DNA of 64,000 nt, taken from positions 40,245,558 through 40,309,557 of the forward strand of contig CM049310.1 of NCBI GenBank assembly GCA_026874595.1, given 5' to 3'. Both the position numbers and the translations under genes were made by a program. This stretch comes from Sipunculus nudus. Lineage: Eukaryota > Annelida > Sipuncula > Golfingiida > Sipunculidae. The notes beneath the pieces were generated by a model, which saw nothing but the letters and a program-made list of their open reading frames with translations, was not told the origin of the DNA and made no database searches. How positions within the stretch are numbered: position 1 is the stretch's first letter; each line of letters starts with the position of its first letter. Positions 47,061 through 60,170 of the stretch are shown piece by piece.

Positions 47061-48195
47061 ATAACTGCTATAATATGTTAAAAATCAAGTTATGGACACT
47101 TCACCTGATAATTTATGAATCCTAGTCATGACTGGACAATATACTCTGAATCAGATATACACAATATATTTAAGTAAGAAAGAAGTCAATATCAATGTAT
47201 GTTTTTTCTGTCCTGTCCCCTGAGGTTCAATAATTTGGAATAAATGCACAAATCAGGGGCTGACCTTTGTGAAGCTTTAGCTTATACATCTCATCACATG
47301 TCATTGTTGGCATCAAGCCGATGCCTTCAGCTTCACAAATGTAAGTCACTGAGTTCACTAGTTAAAAATAATTTTTTTGGTGCGATACCAAACATTTTTT
47401 TCATTTGCACGGAGCCAGTACTAACTGTCTACAATGTTTAGCTGGTAACTATTTTCATTATTCTTTCATTATCCATATAAATTCAGGTATGAGAATGTCA
47501 TCTTTCTTTTGTACTGCGAGGAGCTATAGTTCCTTCCAATGGAGCAAGATTTAAAATCTGTTTCACTGAATTTAGCCAAGAACACAATTAAAGAAACATC
47601 AGATACCAGTCAGAGCTTTCAAAAGTCAATTATTTTGGAGATTTTTAGAATATTCGGGTAAAATAAGAAGGATCATTTGCTTTTTGATAACTTTTTGTAA
47701 TACAAGACCAATATTACTTATATAATTATATCTAGTATTTATATTATGTATAGTTTATAATATTAAGGACTAATAACGTGACTGATTTTACATTTATATG
47801 AAAGCATATGCCCTGCATGACCCTCCCGTGTTAAATTTAAATGATTCACAGAATTTGACGTGACAAGAAGAAACTGACCCTGCATGAGATTTTTAAAACT
47901 TTTTTAAAAGTTTCAAACTTAAAAAAAACTGTAAGGAATTTGCTTTCTGCTCATGTAAATTGGGAATTTACATGAACATTGTCATGAAGAGGTTAACATG
48001 AAGTGAGGACAGCCTGTGTAGACCAGTAGTTGATAAATGATTCTGTAAACAGTTTACTCAAATAACATAATTGAATTGAGCTACCTTTTTTTTTGTTACA
48101 CTTGGTGCATTTGGAACTCGGGCAGTCACAGATTTTAGAAGACGAACATTTGGTATGATGAATTGAATGATGGCTGGGATAAAGGGAGGAATTAC

Positions 48196-48202
48196 ACACA
48201 CA

Positions 48203-48289
<87 letters not shown>

Positions 48290-48290
48290 G
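48196..48290. repeat. (CA)n-(TA)n compound microsatellite
   Basis: CA repeats at 48196-48238 continue as TA repeats to 48288. Short minus-strand frames over it are artefacts. Confidence 0.95.
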
Positions 48291-48311
48291 TGTTAGTCTG
48301 TAGAAGAAGCG

Positions 48312-48410
48312 AAGGCAAAGATTAAGAGTGATGCCTTTCAGGTAGACAAACTTTTTTTAATTAATAAACATATTAATCTTCCTTAAAGGCGTCACTCTTT
48401 ATCTTTACCT
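48312..48410. repeat. Inverted repeat of about 38-bp arms between TA tracts
   Basis: Left arm AAGGCAAAGATTAAGAGTGA... (48312-48351) and right arm (48372-48410) pair with a few mismatches. TA tracts follow on both sides (to 48288, and 48417-48442). Possibly a small MITE. Confidence 0.6.
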
Positions 48411-48469
48411 ATGCTTATATATATATATATATATATATATATAACACAACCTTCAGACTGCATTTTAAC

Positions 48470-48510
48470 AATGGCCCCATGGGTCACCGTGCTTAGCTGA
48501 TGTTGACTTT
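48470..48510 (-). repeat. Isolated family 1 3' end, reverse strand
   Basis: CCCCATGGGTCACCGTGC and TTAGCTGATG match the reverse of the family 1 terminus. No attached body is recognised. Confidence 0.45.
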
Positions 48511-49381
48511 GAAAGTAAAAAATTAAAATGATTTAAAATGGAGATAAAGTCATAGAGGAAAAGGTAATATAGGCCATGGCTGGTTGACATGATTGGAGTA
48601 AGAAATTGTTGCAATTAATATTTTTATGACCAAACCAAGCATGTGAGCAGTTTGGTTGGCTTTTTCATAAATTGTTGACAGTTCAGTAGTTTACATATTT
48701 GTGCAATTGGATCTTTTTTATAATATATATATATATTATTAAATATATGTCATTTTTAATGTTACAAAAATGTATACAGTATACAATAAAGCTTACAGGA
48801 TGAAAATATTTATTCACAATTACTTAATATTAAAAGACAGACAGATTGGTAGACAAAAAAAGCTGATAATATATGAAATATCAATTATTTCTTAATTTTT
48901 TAATTACATCAATTTTTTTTTTTTTAAGTTTTGCATCTGCAATATTACACAACTGAATATATAAGTTGCTTTCAAATTTCATACTTTAATAGATTAAATC
49001 CATACACATACAGCATATGGAAATACTTCAACAGTGTTTATAGGAAGAAAATCATAGTTAATATATATTTAGTGATATATATTTAGAGATGATGGAAAGA
49101 CAGCTGATCACATAGCTGATCAGCAGTTCCATTCTCCTGAAGCAAAAATATGTTTCAATGAGATCTTAATTTTTCTAAACCAATTATTTTTAAATTAAAT
49201 AAATTTTACACATTTGCAATAACAACTAATGTCACAGTGCACAGGTGCAAAGGAATCGATGGCCGGGGGGGGGGGGATTAACAACACTTCTGCATATACA
49301 AACGGGGCAAACAAAGTCTGATCTCCAGTTCTGCTGAGGCAGGAAAATAATGAACAAATGTTTGTATTAGATCCTCATTAT

Positions 49382-51209
49382 AGCCCAGATGACATGATAA
49401 AGCCATGGTCCTTTGTTCGTCGTCCGGCCGTTAACAGGACACGTTTTGAAATCGTTAGACCTACGAATTCTTAATTTGCATACAGTTAGACGTCCCCAAA
49501 ATTTTCTTCAATTTTCCGAAAATTTGGTCACAAGGACTTGTTCCTTCGAGATATTAAGGGAAAACCTCAAATTTAAATTGAAAACCGACTGTGCTCTGTG
49601 ACCCTTCAAAGCTGCCTAATATAAAAAGCACTGATCTGTTTTTGATCATATTTCATACACATATTCCTCTATATATGTCCTATATACTTAAAAAATTATG
49701 TCCGTATGGTATAATTTGTTTAAGTTATGGGCCGGAAACTTATGTTTATGTAAAAAATCAGGAAATATATTTACTGACATTACATTAGAATTGCTGAAGC
49801 TAGAGACTGATTTCAGGGATATAGCTTTATTTAAACAAGATTCAATTTTATAATGAAAATAAGATCTGAATTTTAAAATGTTTTTTAAGTTATTAGTATA
49901 AATATAAATTCAGTACATTAAATTTTGCGCAAATTTGACAATGGCACTTTTTTCCCTGTAACTGATGAGGAATAAATGTTCACAGCATGTTTTTATAAGC
50001 ATTTAATCTGTTAAAAGAAAAAAATTGAAACCAGTTGATCAAAAACTGTAGATTTTATTCAAGTTTTCAAGCACCATGTCACGTTTGTTTACATCAAGCT
50101 TGTGTTATGCAGTTTGCTAGAGCTAAGCTCTCCAGCTTCCCAAGACAGATCTCAGCTCCTAAAATTTTGCATACAGTTAAATGTCGCCAAAATCCCCTAC
50201 CATGCCAAGAATTTTGTCACTAAGACTTGATTCCATCGTTATATTTAGGAAAACTTCAATTTTTCATTAACCACTTATTTGACTTTGATCATATATAATA
50301 TACAAATTCTTCTATACATTCGCTATTCACATGCCAGAAATGATGTCATTATTGCGTAATTGTTTTAAGTCATGGGCCAGAATATGATGCATTTTGTAAA
50401 AAATCAAGAAATATATTTACTCCCTTAACATGAGAATTGCTGAAGCTAGAGATTTTTTTGTCTGGGATGAATTTGTGAACTTTGTATATTCTGGATTCTC
50501 AACATGTTTGTTTAGCTGAAACTGAATAAATACCAGAGATGGTGCGAATACTTTGCAAATGTATTTGATAGGAAAAATGAATATGTACTCCATAATTCAT
50601 GCATAAGAAAATGAATACATGTAAAAATTTAAGTATTTAAATACGAATGCAAATACTTTCAAAATGTAATCATGAATGCATTCATGAATATATTTTATAA
50701 TATTATTTTAATAATCATTTATTTTACTTATATTATTAAAATAATTCATATGATTCTGTTTTTATTTTTAATTAACATTATATCGTGCACAACATTTGTT
50801 ATTAAATTTTAATAAATAGTTTAACTCCTATATTAAATGTGCTAGTTCTACTCTTGGGTAGGGTTAACCTGTAATTATTGAATAACTGTGAACTCATTTG
50901 TAAAAAAGCTTAATTAATATGACTGATAATGGACAGTTTTTCAAATACTTCTACTGCAATGTAGATAAAGTTATATGGCCAAGTCAAAACCTGTGTGACA
51001 AAAGCACTCCATTTGTAAACAATATAAATGTCATCAATCCTCTTCCCTGTCATCAAAGATATTAACAAAATCTTACATAAGCTAAACACAAACGACTCAT
51101 AATACAGCTTATATTTATCACCACACAAAACCAGCATGTGCCTCATTTCCAAACCATATTTTGTGATCATATATAATAGCTGAGCGCCGTGACTCATGGG
51201 TCCCTTGTT
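49382..51209 (+). mobile_element. Family 1 repeat, about 1.83 kb, decayed 5' hairpin
   Basis: The 5' hairpin is reduced (AGCCCAGATGACATGATAAA), then GTCCTTTG/CGTCCGGCC and a body co-linear with copy b, ending TAGCTGAGCGCCGTGACTCA and TGGGTCCCTTGTT at 51209. It lacks the MITE present in copy b. Non-coding. Confidence 0.7.
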
Positions 51210-51422
51210 TTGGTTTTTGAATTTAAGAATGGTCGCCATATTTAATGATTTTGCTGGTATCTCTGCACTTCAGTCTCACAGAGGCGTATCAGAATGGTGG
51301 TACCGGTATAGATGTTTACAAATGATGCAATGTTCATGATGAAGTTTAATATAAGGTATTTATGCATTTCTTCCCTGTTTTTGCGTTTTAAAAATAAACT
51401 ATGAACATGGATTTTAATAATT

Positions 51423-51929
51423 TCAACAAAAGAGATTCGCTGAAACACACTTCACACATGGCAAATTAGCCCTATGGCAGGAGCGATTACTAATACAATA
51501 ACCAAGCATCCAAAGTTTCAAAAACTGAAACAAATCAGCAACTGTCTCTGGTGCAGGTAGTTCAAGAAATTTAGCGAGAGAAATTATTCCATCTTATGTT
51601 TCAATCATGTTTGTCAAAATGTTTTCTACACCATGATAGTACCATTTTCCAATGCTGCTCTTTCCAATTGTTGCCCCTTTGGGAATAATGACCAACTTCA
51701 ATTTAAATTGATTCAACAGAGCTGTCATCTTTATACTTTGCGACAGCGTGAAGTGAAGCAAATAAAAAATCAAGCATAAAGCTCGCCAACTCTCAACAGA
51801 TTGCCTTTCCCTGTTGAAGACTGCAGCTTGAATGTCCTCTCCTAAAAGTCAGGACCAAGAGTCATTACTGTTTTGTGAAGAGGACCAGGAACTTTTGCAA
51901 GACACGATGGCATTTAGCGCGTACTCCAT
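51423..51929 (-). pseudogene. Degraded coding remnant, unidentified
   Basis: On the minus strand a frame from ATG (51929) runs 169 codons to TGA (51423-51425) with two internal stops, TGA at 51849-51851 and TAA at 51594-51596. Between them the composition is protein-like (for example SVESWRALCLIFYLLHFTLS, KLVIIPKGATIGKSSIGKWY, LAKFLELPAPETVADLFQFL). No splice sites are needed, so it may be a processed copy or a piece of a mobile element. I do not recognise the family. It lies just right of a family 1 copy. Confidence 0.4.
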
Positions 51930-53096
51930 TGGTTAAAAGGTCTCCTTAACAACGTGGCAATAATTGCACATCTATTGCTTTTGTGACTGCATTATTGGAT
52001 ATAAGTAGTTGCCCTAGCGACAATCCACCAATACCTCAATAATACATAACCAGCAATGTGGCCTGCTGAAACATCTTTGAAGCATTTTTGCCGTATGGAA
52101 TTTTGAAAGCAATTATCCTGAAATGTCATGCACTCATGCTAAATTCTTGATACACATTCTCAAAATAGATGCAATGTGTTTTCTACATCGACTTTACAGT
52201 AAGTGCATTTTTTAATATTTTAATAATTTATTTAATAATCCGCATAAATTTGAAAATTCCATCGTTTGGTTTTTTTTTTAGAAATTTTTCGAACAGTATT
52301 TCTTTATATCCCTTCTTCTGGGTACTAATACCCCTCCCCCTTACTAAAACAAATCAAAACAAAGACAGACAGTTGGACCACGCTTTTTAGATAACGGAGA
52401 GTAATTATACTTGTTGAAAAGCGAAATCCGGTAATGTGTAATATACAAACCCATGAACCCGGACCTCAGTAAACAATTTCCAATTTTCCCCTATAAGTTA
52501 TGCTGAAAATAAAATTATCCATGCAAAGGAGTTTTTGATGACTCACTAATGTAGGGACACCAGGTATAAGAAAATAGCAATCAATATAATTATAACTAAA
52601 TATATAAACATTACCGAAAGTTGGGATATAATTTCAAAAATAAAATACAAAAATATAGTATAGCTAAACCACATGGATATGCGAACTATATATCTGCAAG
52701 ATGTATTAAAGGTAAAGCGAAACACTGATCGAGTAAAAAGGTCGACCTTGAGGGCGTCTGACGTACTTTGAGATTCTCGAATGCTGTACTGAATCGATAT
52801 TTATGATTTTCAAATATTTTCGTTTGCCTTTGTTTTGGAATTGTCTTTTAAATTCAGTTCGGCTAACTCAAAGCGAAAGCCTTTGTTTTCGACTGATGTG
52901 AAAGGCCTGATGCGTAGGTAATGTGTCGACAGATGCATTCGACCCTTCTCGTGAGAGTGCATTCAGCAACCTCTTGGGTCCTGCTTTTTTTCGTGGGGGT
53001 TATTATGGGTTGACGATAATTATTTTTATCGATGGTCGTCATTATGATTATTATTGGATCGCAACAGAATCGTATGAGCACATAGACTACATATCA
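51930..53096. other. Intergenic, no gene seen
   Basis: AT-rich sequence with short frames only. No repeat family shared with the rest of the window was noticed. Confidence 0.4.
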
Positions 53097-53412
53097 TATT
53101 AAGAAATATCTATGCCAAAGAGGAAAAAAACAGCTCTTGTGGTTTTGATACTAGGCGGTCTTGAAGTGCAACAATAGTTTTCTTTTAATAGAAAAATTGA
53201 GTTTTTTTCCTTAAATTCTCGAAGGCACAAAGTGGCAGTGACCAAAGTTTTGGGTTTGGTAGGAGAACTTAGGGACATCACACGGTGTGTTGAATATAGA
53301 TTCCTAGGTCAAACAGTTTCAAAACGGTCCATGTGAACGGCCGGCCGGCCAGACATACCACGGACATATAGAAGCATCGCTAAAGCTCAAATGACTTATA
53401 GTCAGCTGACCT
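53097..53412 (-). mobile_element. Family 1 5' fragment, reverse strand
   Basis: The 5' end is at 53412; hairpin 53384-53412 (AGCTCAAATGACTTATAGTC...), then CGGCCGGCCGGCC in place of the GTCC tetramers, then the first about 250 bp of the body. The inner part and the 3' end are missing. Confidence 0.65.
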
Positions 53413-56284
53413 AAATATTGAAGCACACACACCGTGTTTACCGACGTGGTTCTCCTCCTAATAGTGTTGTTAATTTTTTGGAATAATAAATCTATTTGTT
53501 TTAATCAACATGACTAATAAAATGGAAATGTTAAAAATGATCCCTCCCCAACAAACAACTTATTAATTAATACGTAATAAAATGTTCACTTGTTATTTTA
53601 CTTAATGTGTGTGTTTTATTTTCACAATACATGCAGGAATTCTTTACATCGTGAATACAGATCCATCCAGTTTATGAAGACATGGAAAGGGAGAGAGGTT
53701 GAATCTCTTGGTGTACGTTACATTAATAAATTCATATCAACCAACAACGTGATCATCCTTTTTAACAGGAGGCTGAAGTGTCGACCTTGCAGTTAGTCAC
53801 ACAACTATAGCATAAATCATATACATAAACACAACAACATTTGCCACACACATAACTAATCACAGGCGCTTGAATCTCTGTTTGTAATAAAGTCTTCATA
53901 TCCCCAGTGTTCTTAAAAATACTACGACAAAATCAGTTCAAAAGAATCAGTAATAAAACGGTCATACCATACTATCACTTATATTATGACTCAAAATTTT
54001 CTGTCGTAGACCTGGCGTTCATGTAGTGTGCGATGATGCCTAAGTGAGAAATGTACAGTTCACACAAAACGCTGTAGATGGCGCCATCAGTCTTGTGTGA
54101 GAGAAATCTGTCCAAGATGTATCGGCATGCAAATTTTTAGGCCGATATATATGTCATGTACACAGGCATGTACACACATGGTGCGGGGGGGGGGGGGGGG
54201 TGGGGGTGATATAATAAGTACTGTGGACATCCCCCATACCGTCATTTTAGCATTTCTTTATTTTAATCAACCTGGTTTTCTTATTTTAGTGCCTATCACC
54301 CCCCCCCCCCCCAAATGCCGTTCAAAAATCCTTAAATATAACTTTTCAAACACATTGTAGAGCTTCGTTACCACACGAATATAACATGTAAAAAGATCAA
54401 GGTATGAAAGGTATGAAACCTGCATAGGTCTCTTAGCACGAGAGATCATGGAAAGACTTTGAATATGACTGAGGAATATTCAAATATCATAATCACGAGG
54501 CATTGTAATGAAGCTGTCTGCAGAAGCACAGCGATGTGTATGATCATTAGCATAAGAACCAAAGGTTTTCGGCGCTCAGCTGAATTTTTATGTAAAACTT
54601 TTTTTCTAAATGAAATGTTAAAGAGACAATTCATCGAAGCATATACCATTGCATATACCATGATTGGGCCTCTTACTTGCTTGGTTGTAATGATATATGC
54701 CTTAATGGCGCTTATGTGAATTTAAGGCAACTTATGGATCGGTTTTAAATGAAAGGATGTTTGCCCCTGCAGGGATGCTATACCTTTAAATCGTAACCGA
54801 ATCTGGCTACGAGGCCGCTTAATTGAGTACTAACTGTTGTTCAGTGGAGGGAATAAAAAAGCAAATTGTATTAATCCATTCTTTAAACAGTGGGGTTATT
54901 TAGGTAATTTCAGGGACTGCCCAAGCAGGTTGTACGTATATTCGGGCTGCATTGACCTTGTCGTTCAATTATGCTAGAACACAAGGACGATTATAGGGCA
55001 TAAAATTTCGGTTATTTGCTCAAAAATCAGTAGCTGGCGAAAGATTATTTGTAAAGGGCACGTTTTTCCAAACATGCATTGAGTTAAAGTGGTAAATTGT
55101 TAGTTTGATTTTTTTATTTAACATAATTCTCCAAATATTTTTGTCTTGTTTTTATCTTGTGTGTAGAATCTTGTATTGTTTTCATTCAACCTGTTATGTA
55201 CAATATTAAATTCATTGTTGATGACATCTTGTCCTTTTTTTATAGTACAATTTGACACGTAATTGAATGATGAGGTGTCGTCTGCACATAGATTCAGGGG
55301 CGGATTTAGTACACCAAGTGTATAGAACAGTTACAATGTATGTTTTGCATATAATGCATTTAAGCGACCAAAGATTGCACGATTACAACCTAAATTTTCA
55401 AAAATTTTGAAGTGTGAGCCCCCCCCTTTCATGTATACCGTTTATAGCAAGACCGATACAATGGGTCCTTGTGGTACCCCAGTTGTTACCCCAGTTAAAA
55501 TTATCAAATGTCAGAGTGAAGTAACCAGAATTTAAAAGCTTTCTAAAAATGTCTCCGGGGTGTTACGACATATTCAAAATGGTTGATGTTCGCTTGTCCA
55601 AATGATTTACTATATTGCAAGTCTTGAAGTCTAAAAGGCCAGGGTTTTAAAGACACGTTCTGATATTTATTGCGCACTGTATACATGAAAAAAAAAATAG
55701 TTTCGATATACGGTGTGCGAGTGTAGTCCTTTGATATAAGTGCTTTCGTTATTCATAAACATTTACTCAAAAAAGTAAAACAGCAGGACTGCCGAAGTAG
55801 CGGATTCCAAATGATATCGGATTGTAATTTAATTTACAACAGGGCTTATGCATCTCCCGGATAAAACAGCATTTGAAGGGTTCAATTTGACACTGAAGAA
55901 ACATAATAATCTTTAAGAAATATTTCAATATATCTATCCCGGCAAAACTAGTAAACCGTGTCTTCATCCGTGTACATACGGATAAACCTCTCGTTTCCGG
56001 GTTGTAACTTCAAAACCTGCTTCATGCAAATGTTTCTAAATGCTCTGGTGTTTTTTAATAATAACTTTGATTAGGGATTTTGCAGTCGAAATAGAAGTTC
56101 AGGATATAATGACGTTTGAACTATTACCAAAACATAAATACTGGGTAATCAAGTAATTTGGAGAAACACATTGTGCATTTTCTCAGCTATGTATGCACGA
56201 ACGCCATTATGGTCTAGCTTGGGTCATGATCATGCATTCAAGCAGACATCACTCATGATAAGTAGCGACACAAGACGGGTACAA
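53413..56284. other. Intergenic, no gene seen
   Basis: Contains poly-G (54184-54205) and poly-C (54300-54312) tracts. Short frames lack splice context and coding character. Confidence 0.4.
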
Positions 56285-58242
56285 AAGTTGAATAGCCTTT
56301 ATTAGTCAAACACTAGCTCACTATAAGATGCCCTATCCACTGCCTGGCAAGTCTTAAAATCATGTCAATCCTTAAATAAACAAGTTTTATGTTTTGTATC
56401 AAAATGCCGACGTAATTCACCAGGGTAATTTAAAATCCCCCACGCTGCATAACTTGGATCACTGCTTGAACTGGAACAAAGGCAACAACTTTTCCAATAT
56501 ATTCTAAGCTTTGCATATCAAAGCAATATATTTATAATCTCACTTTGTGCTTATATTTATATTATGTCTATACTCAGCACAACCTTTTCACGAAAAGATA
56601 TAAACGGGTTCTCTTGCAATTACGGGTTTTAAACACCTGTAACAGGTGCCTGCAAGCATGATTATGTTCCAATACAATTATCACAAAGCAGCAACAGTTG
56701 ATCATATCTCTAAATACACTAGACGGAGAAGCTACAGACTCTAGCTAACGCTAACCCATACAGTTTTATACAAAGTATAAAGACGAGAAATACCTCACCA
56801 ATAGTGAGTGGGACCCTGGTTTTACCAAGATAATGGAATGTATGGCATAACAACCGCAAAAAATAATTTACTGACTGGTCCTTTACATAAAAAGTGCATT
56901 TATTTAACATGATGCTATGGACCATTCTGTTTGTAAATTCTACAGCTCTCTGTCCTGCTTTCGCATAATCTATCGTTCTTGTTACTGTGTTCATTAAGAT
57001 CATATTAAAGCCATACAAGTTTTATGAACACTGATTTAATGACCAATATTACCAAATGAAAAAAAAATCTGGTTAACTGGGAGATTAGCCATGAAGGGCA
57101 AATTCCTGATCAGTGATCGTGAGTCCTGAGGCAAGTTGTTTTACAAATGCCAGTCAAGCAGGAAAACTACAGACTATTCCTTCAAAATGAAGTCCAAGGC
57201 TGGTTAAGGAGGGTGCATTAAGGGTTCCCTTAATAACAGATTCCCTGCCATAAGTTTTCAAATATCGATCACCACCCCGACCTGAGATTTCCGTTTAGGA
57301 GTCTGAAAACAATATCTGGCAGTATGAAGTAACGACAGGTTTCAAACCATCTGGTCATTCCTTGTATATTTCATGGATAACTTACAAATGTTGGAAGACT
57401 GACCCTGAAAAGTTACACAGGGCGGAGTTGATTACACAAGCAACCCTTAGACTGTTGTCGTTCATGGTCTAATGAAAGATCTCATTAGGCTGAGAACCTG
57501 GCCAGGAAATCCGAAATATTTCACAGATAAGATATAGAAGTGATTGTCATTTACTCGACCTTTTGGGTTGGTGTGTAGGAATTTGGTTTTGGCTTCGAGT
57601 GACCTGCCTAACTACGACTTGTTTTCTAGAATACAAAGCGCCGGAGAGTGACAGACTTCGTTAATCCAGCAGATTATGATTATGTGAATTATAAAAGTTT
57701 TAATAGTTCTCTGATCAAATGCATTCAAAGTAACACACATTTAAGTATTGCACTGTACAGTACACGACACATTGTACACAGGATATATATAACACAGTGC
57801 AAGGCTAACTTTAAAACATTTATGTGGTATATATAATGTGATGTATGCATATCAGTATACATGAGATAAAAAATATACAAAATGTACAGATTTTATAAAA
57901 TGTTTGCTTGCAAGTACCTTTAATTTAAATTAGATATCCAAACCCTAAAACACGACATCAGATGACATTTCGTGGCTACATATTCAAACACAGGCGTTAA
58001 CAAAAATAAACTATTTGATGTTGCTCTTCTGTTGAAATATGGCACACCATACAGTAATGTGCGGGAATCTAAAATGGTTTTTCTTACATGACTAAAATGT
58101 TGTGCAGATCTATAAAGCATCACCACATTCACACGCATACATGAATACAAAAAAAGAAGCCTCCATAGTTAAATTTACAAAATATATGATGTGGATAAGG
58201 TTAAGACGCTAAGATATGCAGGCTTCTACAGAAACTCATTAG

Positions 58243-58286
<44 letters not shown>

Positions 58287-59009
58287 TAATATAATATAAA
58301 ATATATCTCATTTAACTATATTTTACACTATATATTAATTTATATATAAAGCTACTTTGAAGGATGTACCTTTGTACACACAAAATTTGACCTAAATTAC
58401 ATCATCTTCTGACAGCAGTTTGCAATCATATTTTTTGCTTCTTCCCCCCAGGTTTAACCAGCATAGCACCTGGGCATTACTTCAATATTTACACACCCAT
58501 GCTCCTGTGACGTCACCTCATGACCTAATGAGGGTTTTTTTTCCATCTGGTACTGTGTACCCATTTGATGGGTTTACGTTGAAGTTTGCCTGAACCCTGG
58601 CAGGGCATACACGGCTTTCATACACTGTCTCTGTCAGTGAGGGCCACATATGTGTATGTCCACTCGTTCACAACAACAACCTCGTTGTTAAAACTACGAC
58701 GTTTTGACAGATGGTGCTCTATAAAAAGGTCAACATAAAGAAGGCACCAACAGTGTCCTTATGGTTTTGCGGACTGCGTCCATCGGCAATCCCAATACTT
58801 AATGACGCCTACAGTATGAACATCTTTCGGGTTGGGTTTACTTATTCTGGCGAAACAGAAACATGATACGATGGGATGGATTCAGAAGTTGATAGTAATA
58901 TTCTAGATGAGTAGGTCATAAACTATTCCTTACAAACATCAACACAGCATCCATTAAAAAAAAGAGTAAAAGGAAGATAGTTTAGTTCCATGCGACTATA
59001 TACAGTCGT
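56285..59009 (-). other. Probable 3' UTR of the L1-family gene
   Basis: About 2.7 kb of non-repetitive, non-coding sequence follows the stop codon on the minus strand. A poly(A) signal AATAAA in the sense of the gene is at 56298-56303. A (TA)n tract lies at 58246-58280. The extent is inferred, not proven. Confidence 0.4.
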
Positions 59010-59238
59010 TTAGACGTTAGATTCTGTGGGCATCACTTTAACACCAAAAGGAATTTTTGGAGCTGGCGGTTCTTTTGTTGGTTCCTTCTCATCTGGAGCA
59101 TACTGGCCGATGAAAGAGCCATCTTCGTTAAACTTGCCTGTGTCAATATCACCGTATTCAGCAAGGTCCTCGTCATCGCTGTCCAGTTTCATGCTGCTGT
59201 TAAGTGAGGCTCGACTGCCTTTGATTGGCTCATCTTCT
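59010..59238 (-). CDS. L1-family terminal coding exon (FIGQY tail)
   Basis: Acceptor ATTGCAG, phase 2. It encodes EDEPIKGSRASLNSSMKLDS, DDEDLAEYGDIDTG, FNEDGSFIGQY and a Pro/Lys-rich end, TESNV, TAA at 59010-59012. The last residues could bind a PDZ domain (inference). Confidence 0.94.
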
Positions 59239-60112
59239 CTGCAATTTACCGAAGCAAAATTATTAATGAAGGACTGTAATTAAATTGCAGATCTGCTGCT
59301 ATGATTACAAATTACTATTATTCCAATTTCTGAGCCAAAAAAAATAGAAATCTACTGTTATGTGGTAATTTCATCCATGTTAAACACATCACTGTGTGAC
59401 CAAATTTTATAAATTTCCTAATTTTGCAATCTCTAATGAATATGAATAAATAAGTTGCTTAAATTTTTCAAATTCAAGTTGCATTATAATTTATCCTTTG
59501 TTTGGCTCACATAATGTCAAATTATGTCTACACATATATCTAATTAATTTCTAAATCATAAAATGTTTAAACTGAATTTAAAAGAAATATTCTTAAACAT
59601 ATTATAAAAAAATCCTTAATGCCAAAATATGGAATCTTTAAGATTACTTTTTGGATCATTATTCCAAAATATTTGGTACAATGGCGTTTTCAGTTAAAAA
59701 CACATGCTTAATTTTATTAACAAAAATAAAAAATGAAAATTCCCTTTTCAATACACAGCATAAGGGATTATTTGATCGAATATTAATCTTCACATTATTC
59801 TCACAGATTATCACAATCAGATATACATTTGTGTCATTCAATGTGAAACATTCAATGATTGGCCACGACGGTTTGTCTGTGCCAGAGCTGGACATTCATA
59901 ATGGGACTTACGGTCTCTGGTAGTCATGGAAACCTGAATCTGCCAGTTCTTTTTCAGGATCATTTCCATTCTTCCGTTCCTTCTCATCCACTGGAAAGTA
60001 AATTTTATAAATCTGCTGTCATGTAGTAAAATAGGACTGACTCACTCCATTACAGCTTTCCAAATAAACATCTCTGATATTCTGGACTATCTAATGTTTG
60101 AATAAACAACCT

Positions 60113-60170
<58 letters not shown>

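Noticed and set aside
56719-57018. Minus-strand frame of 99 codons
   Set aside because: Lies in the probable 3' UTR of the L1-family gene and has no recognisable motif or splice context.
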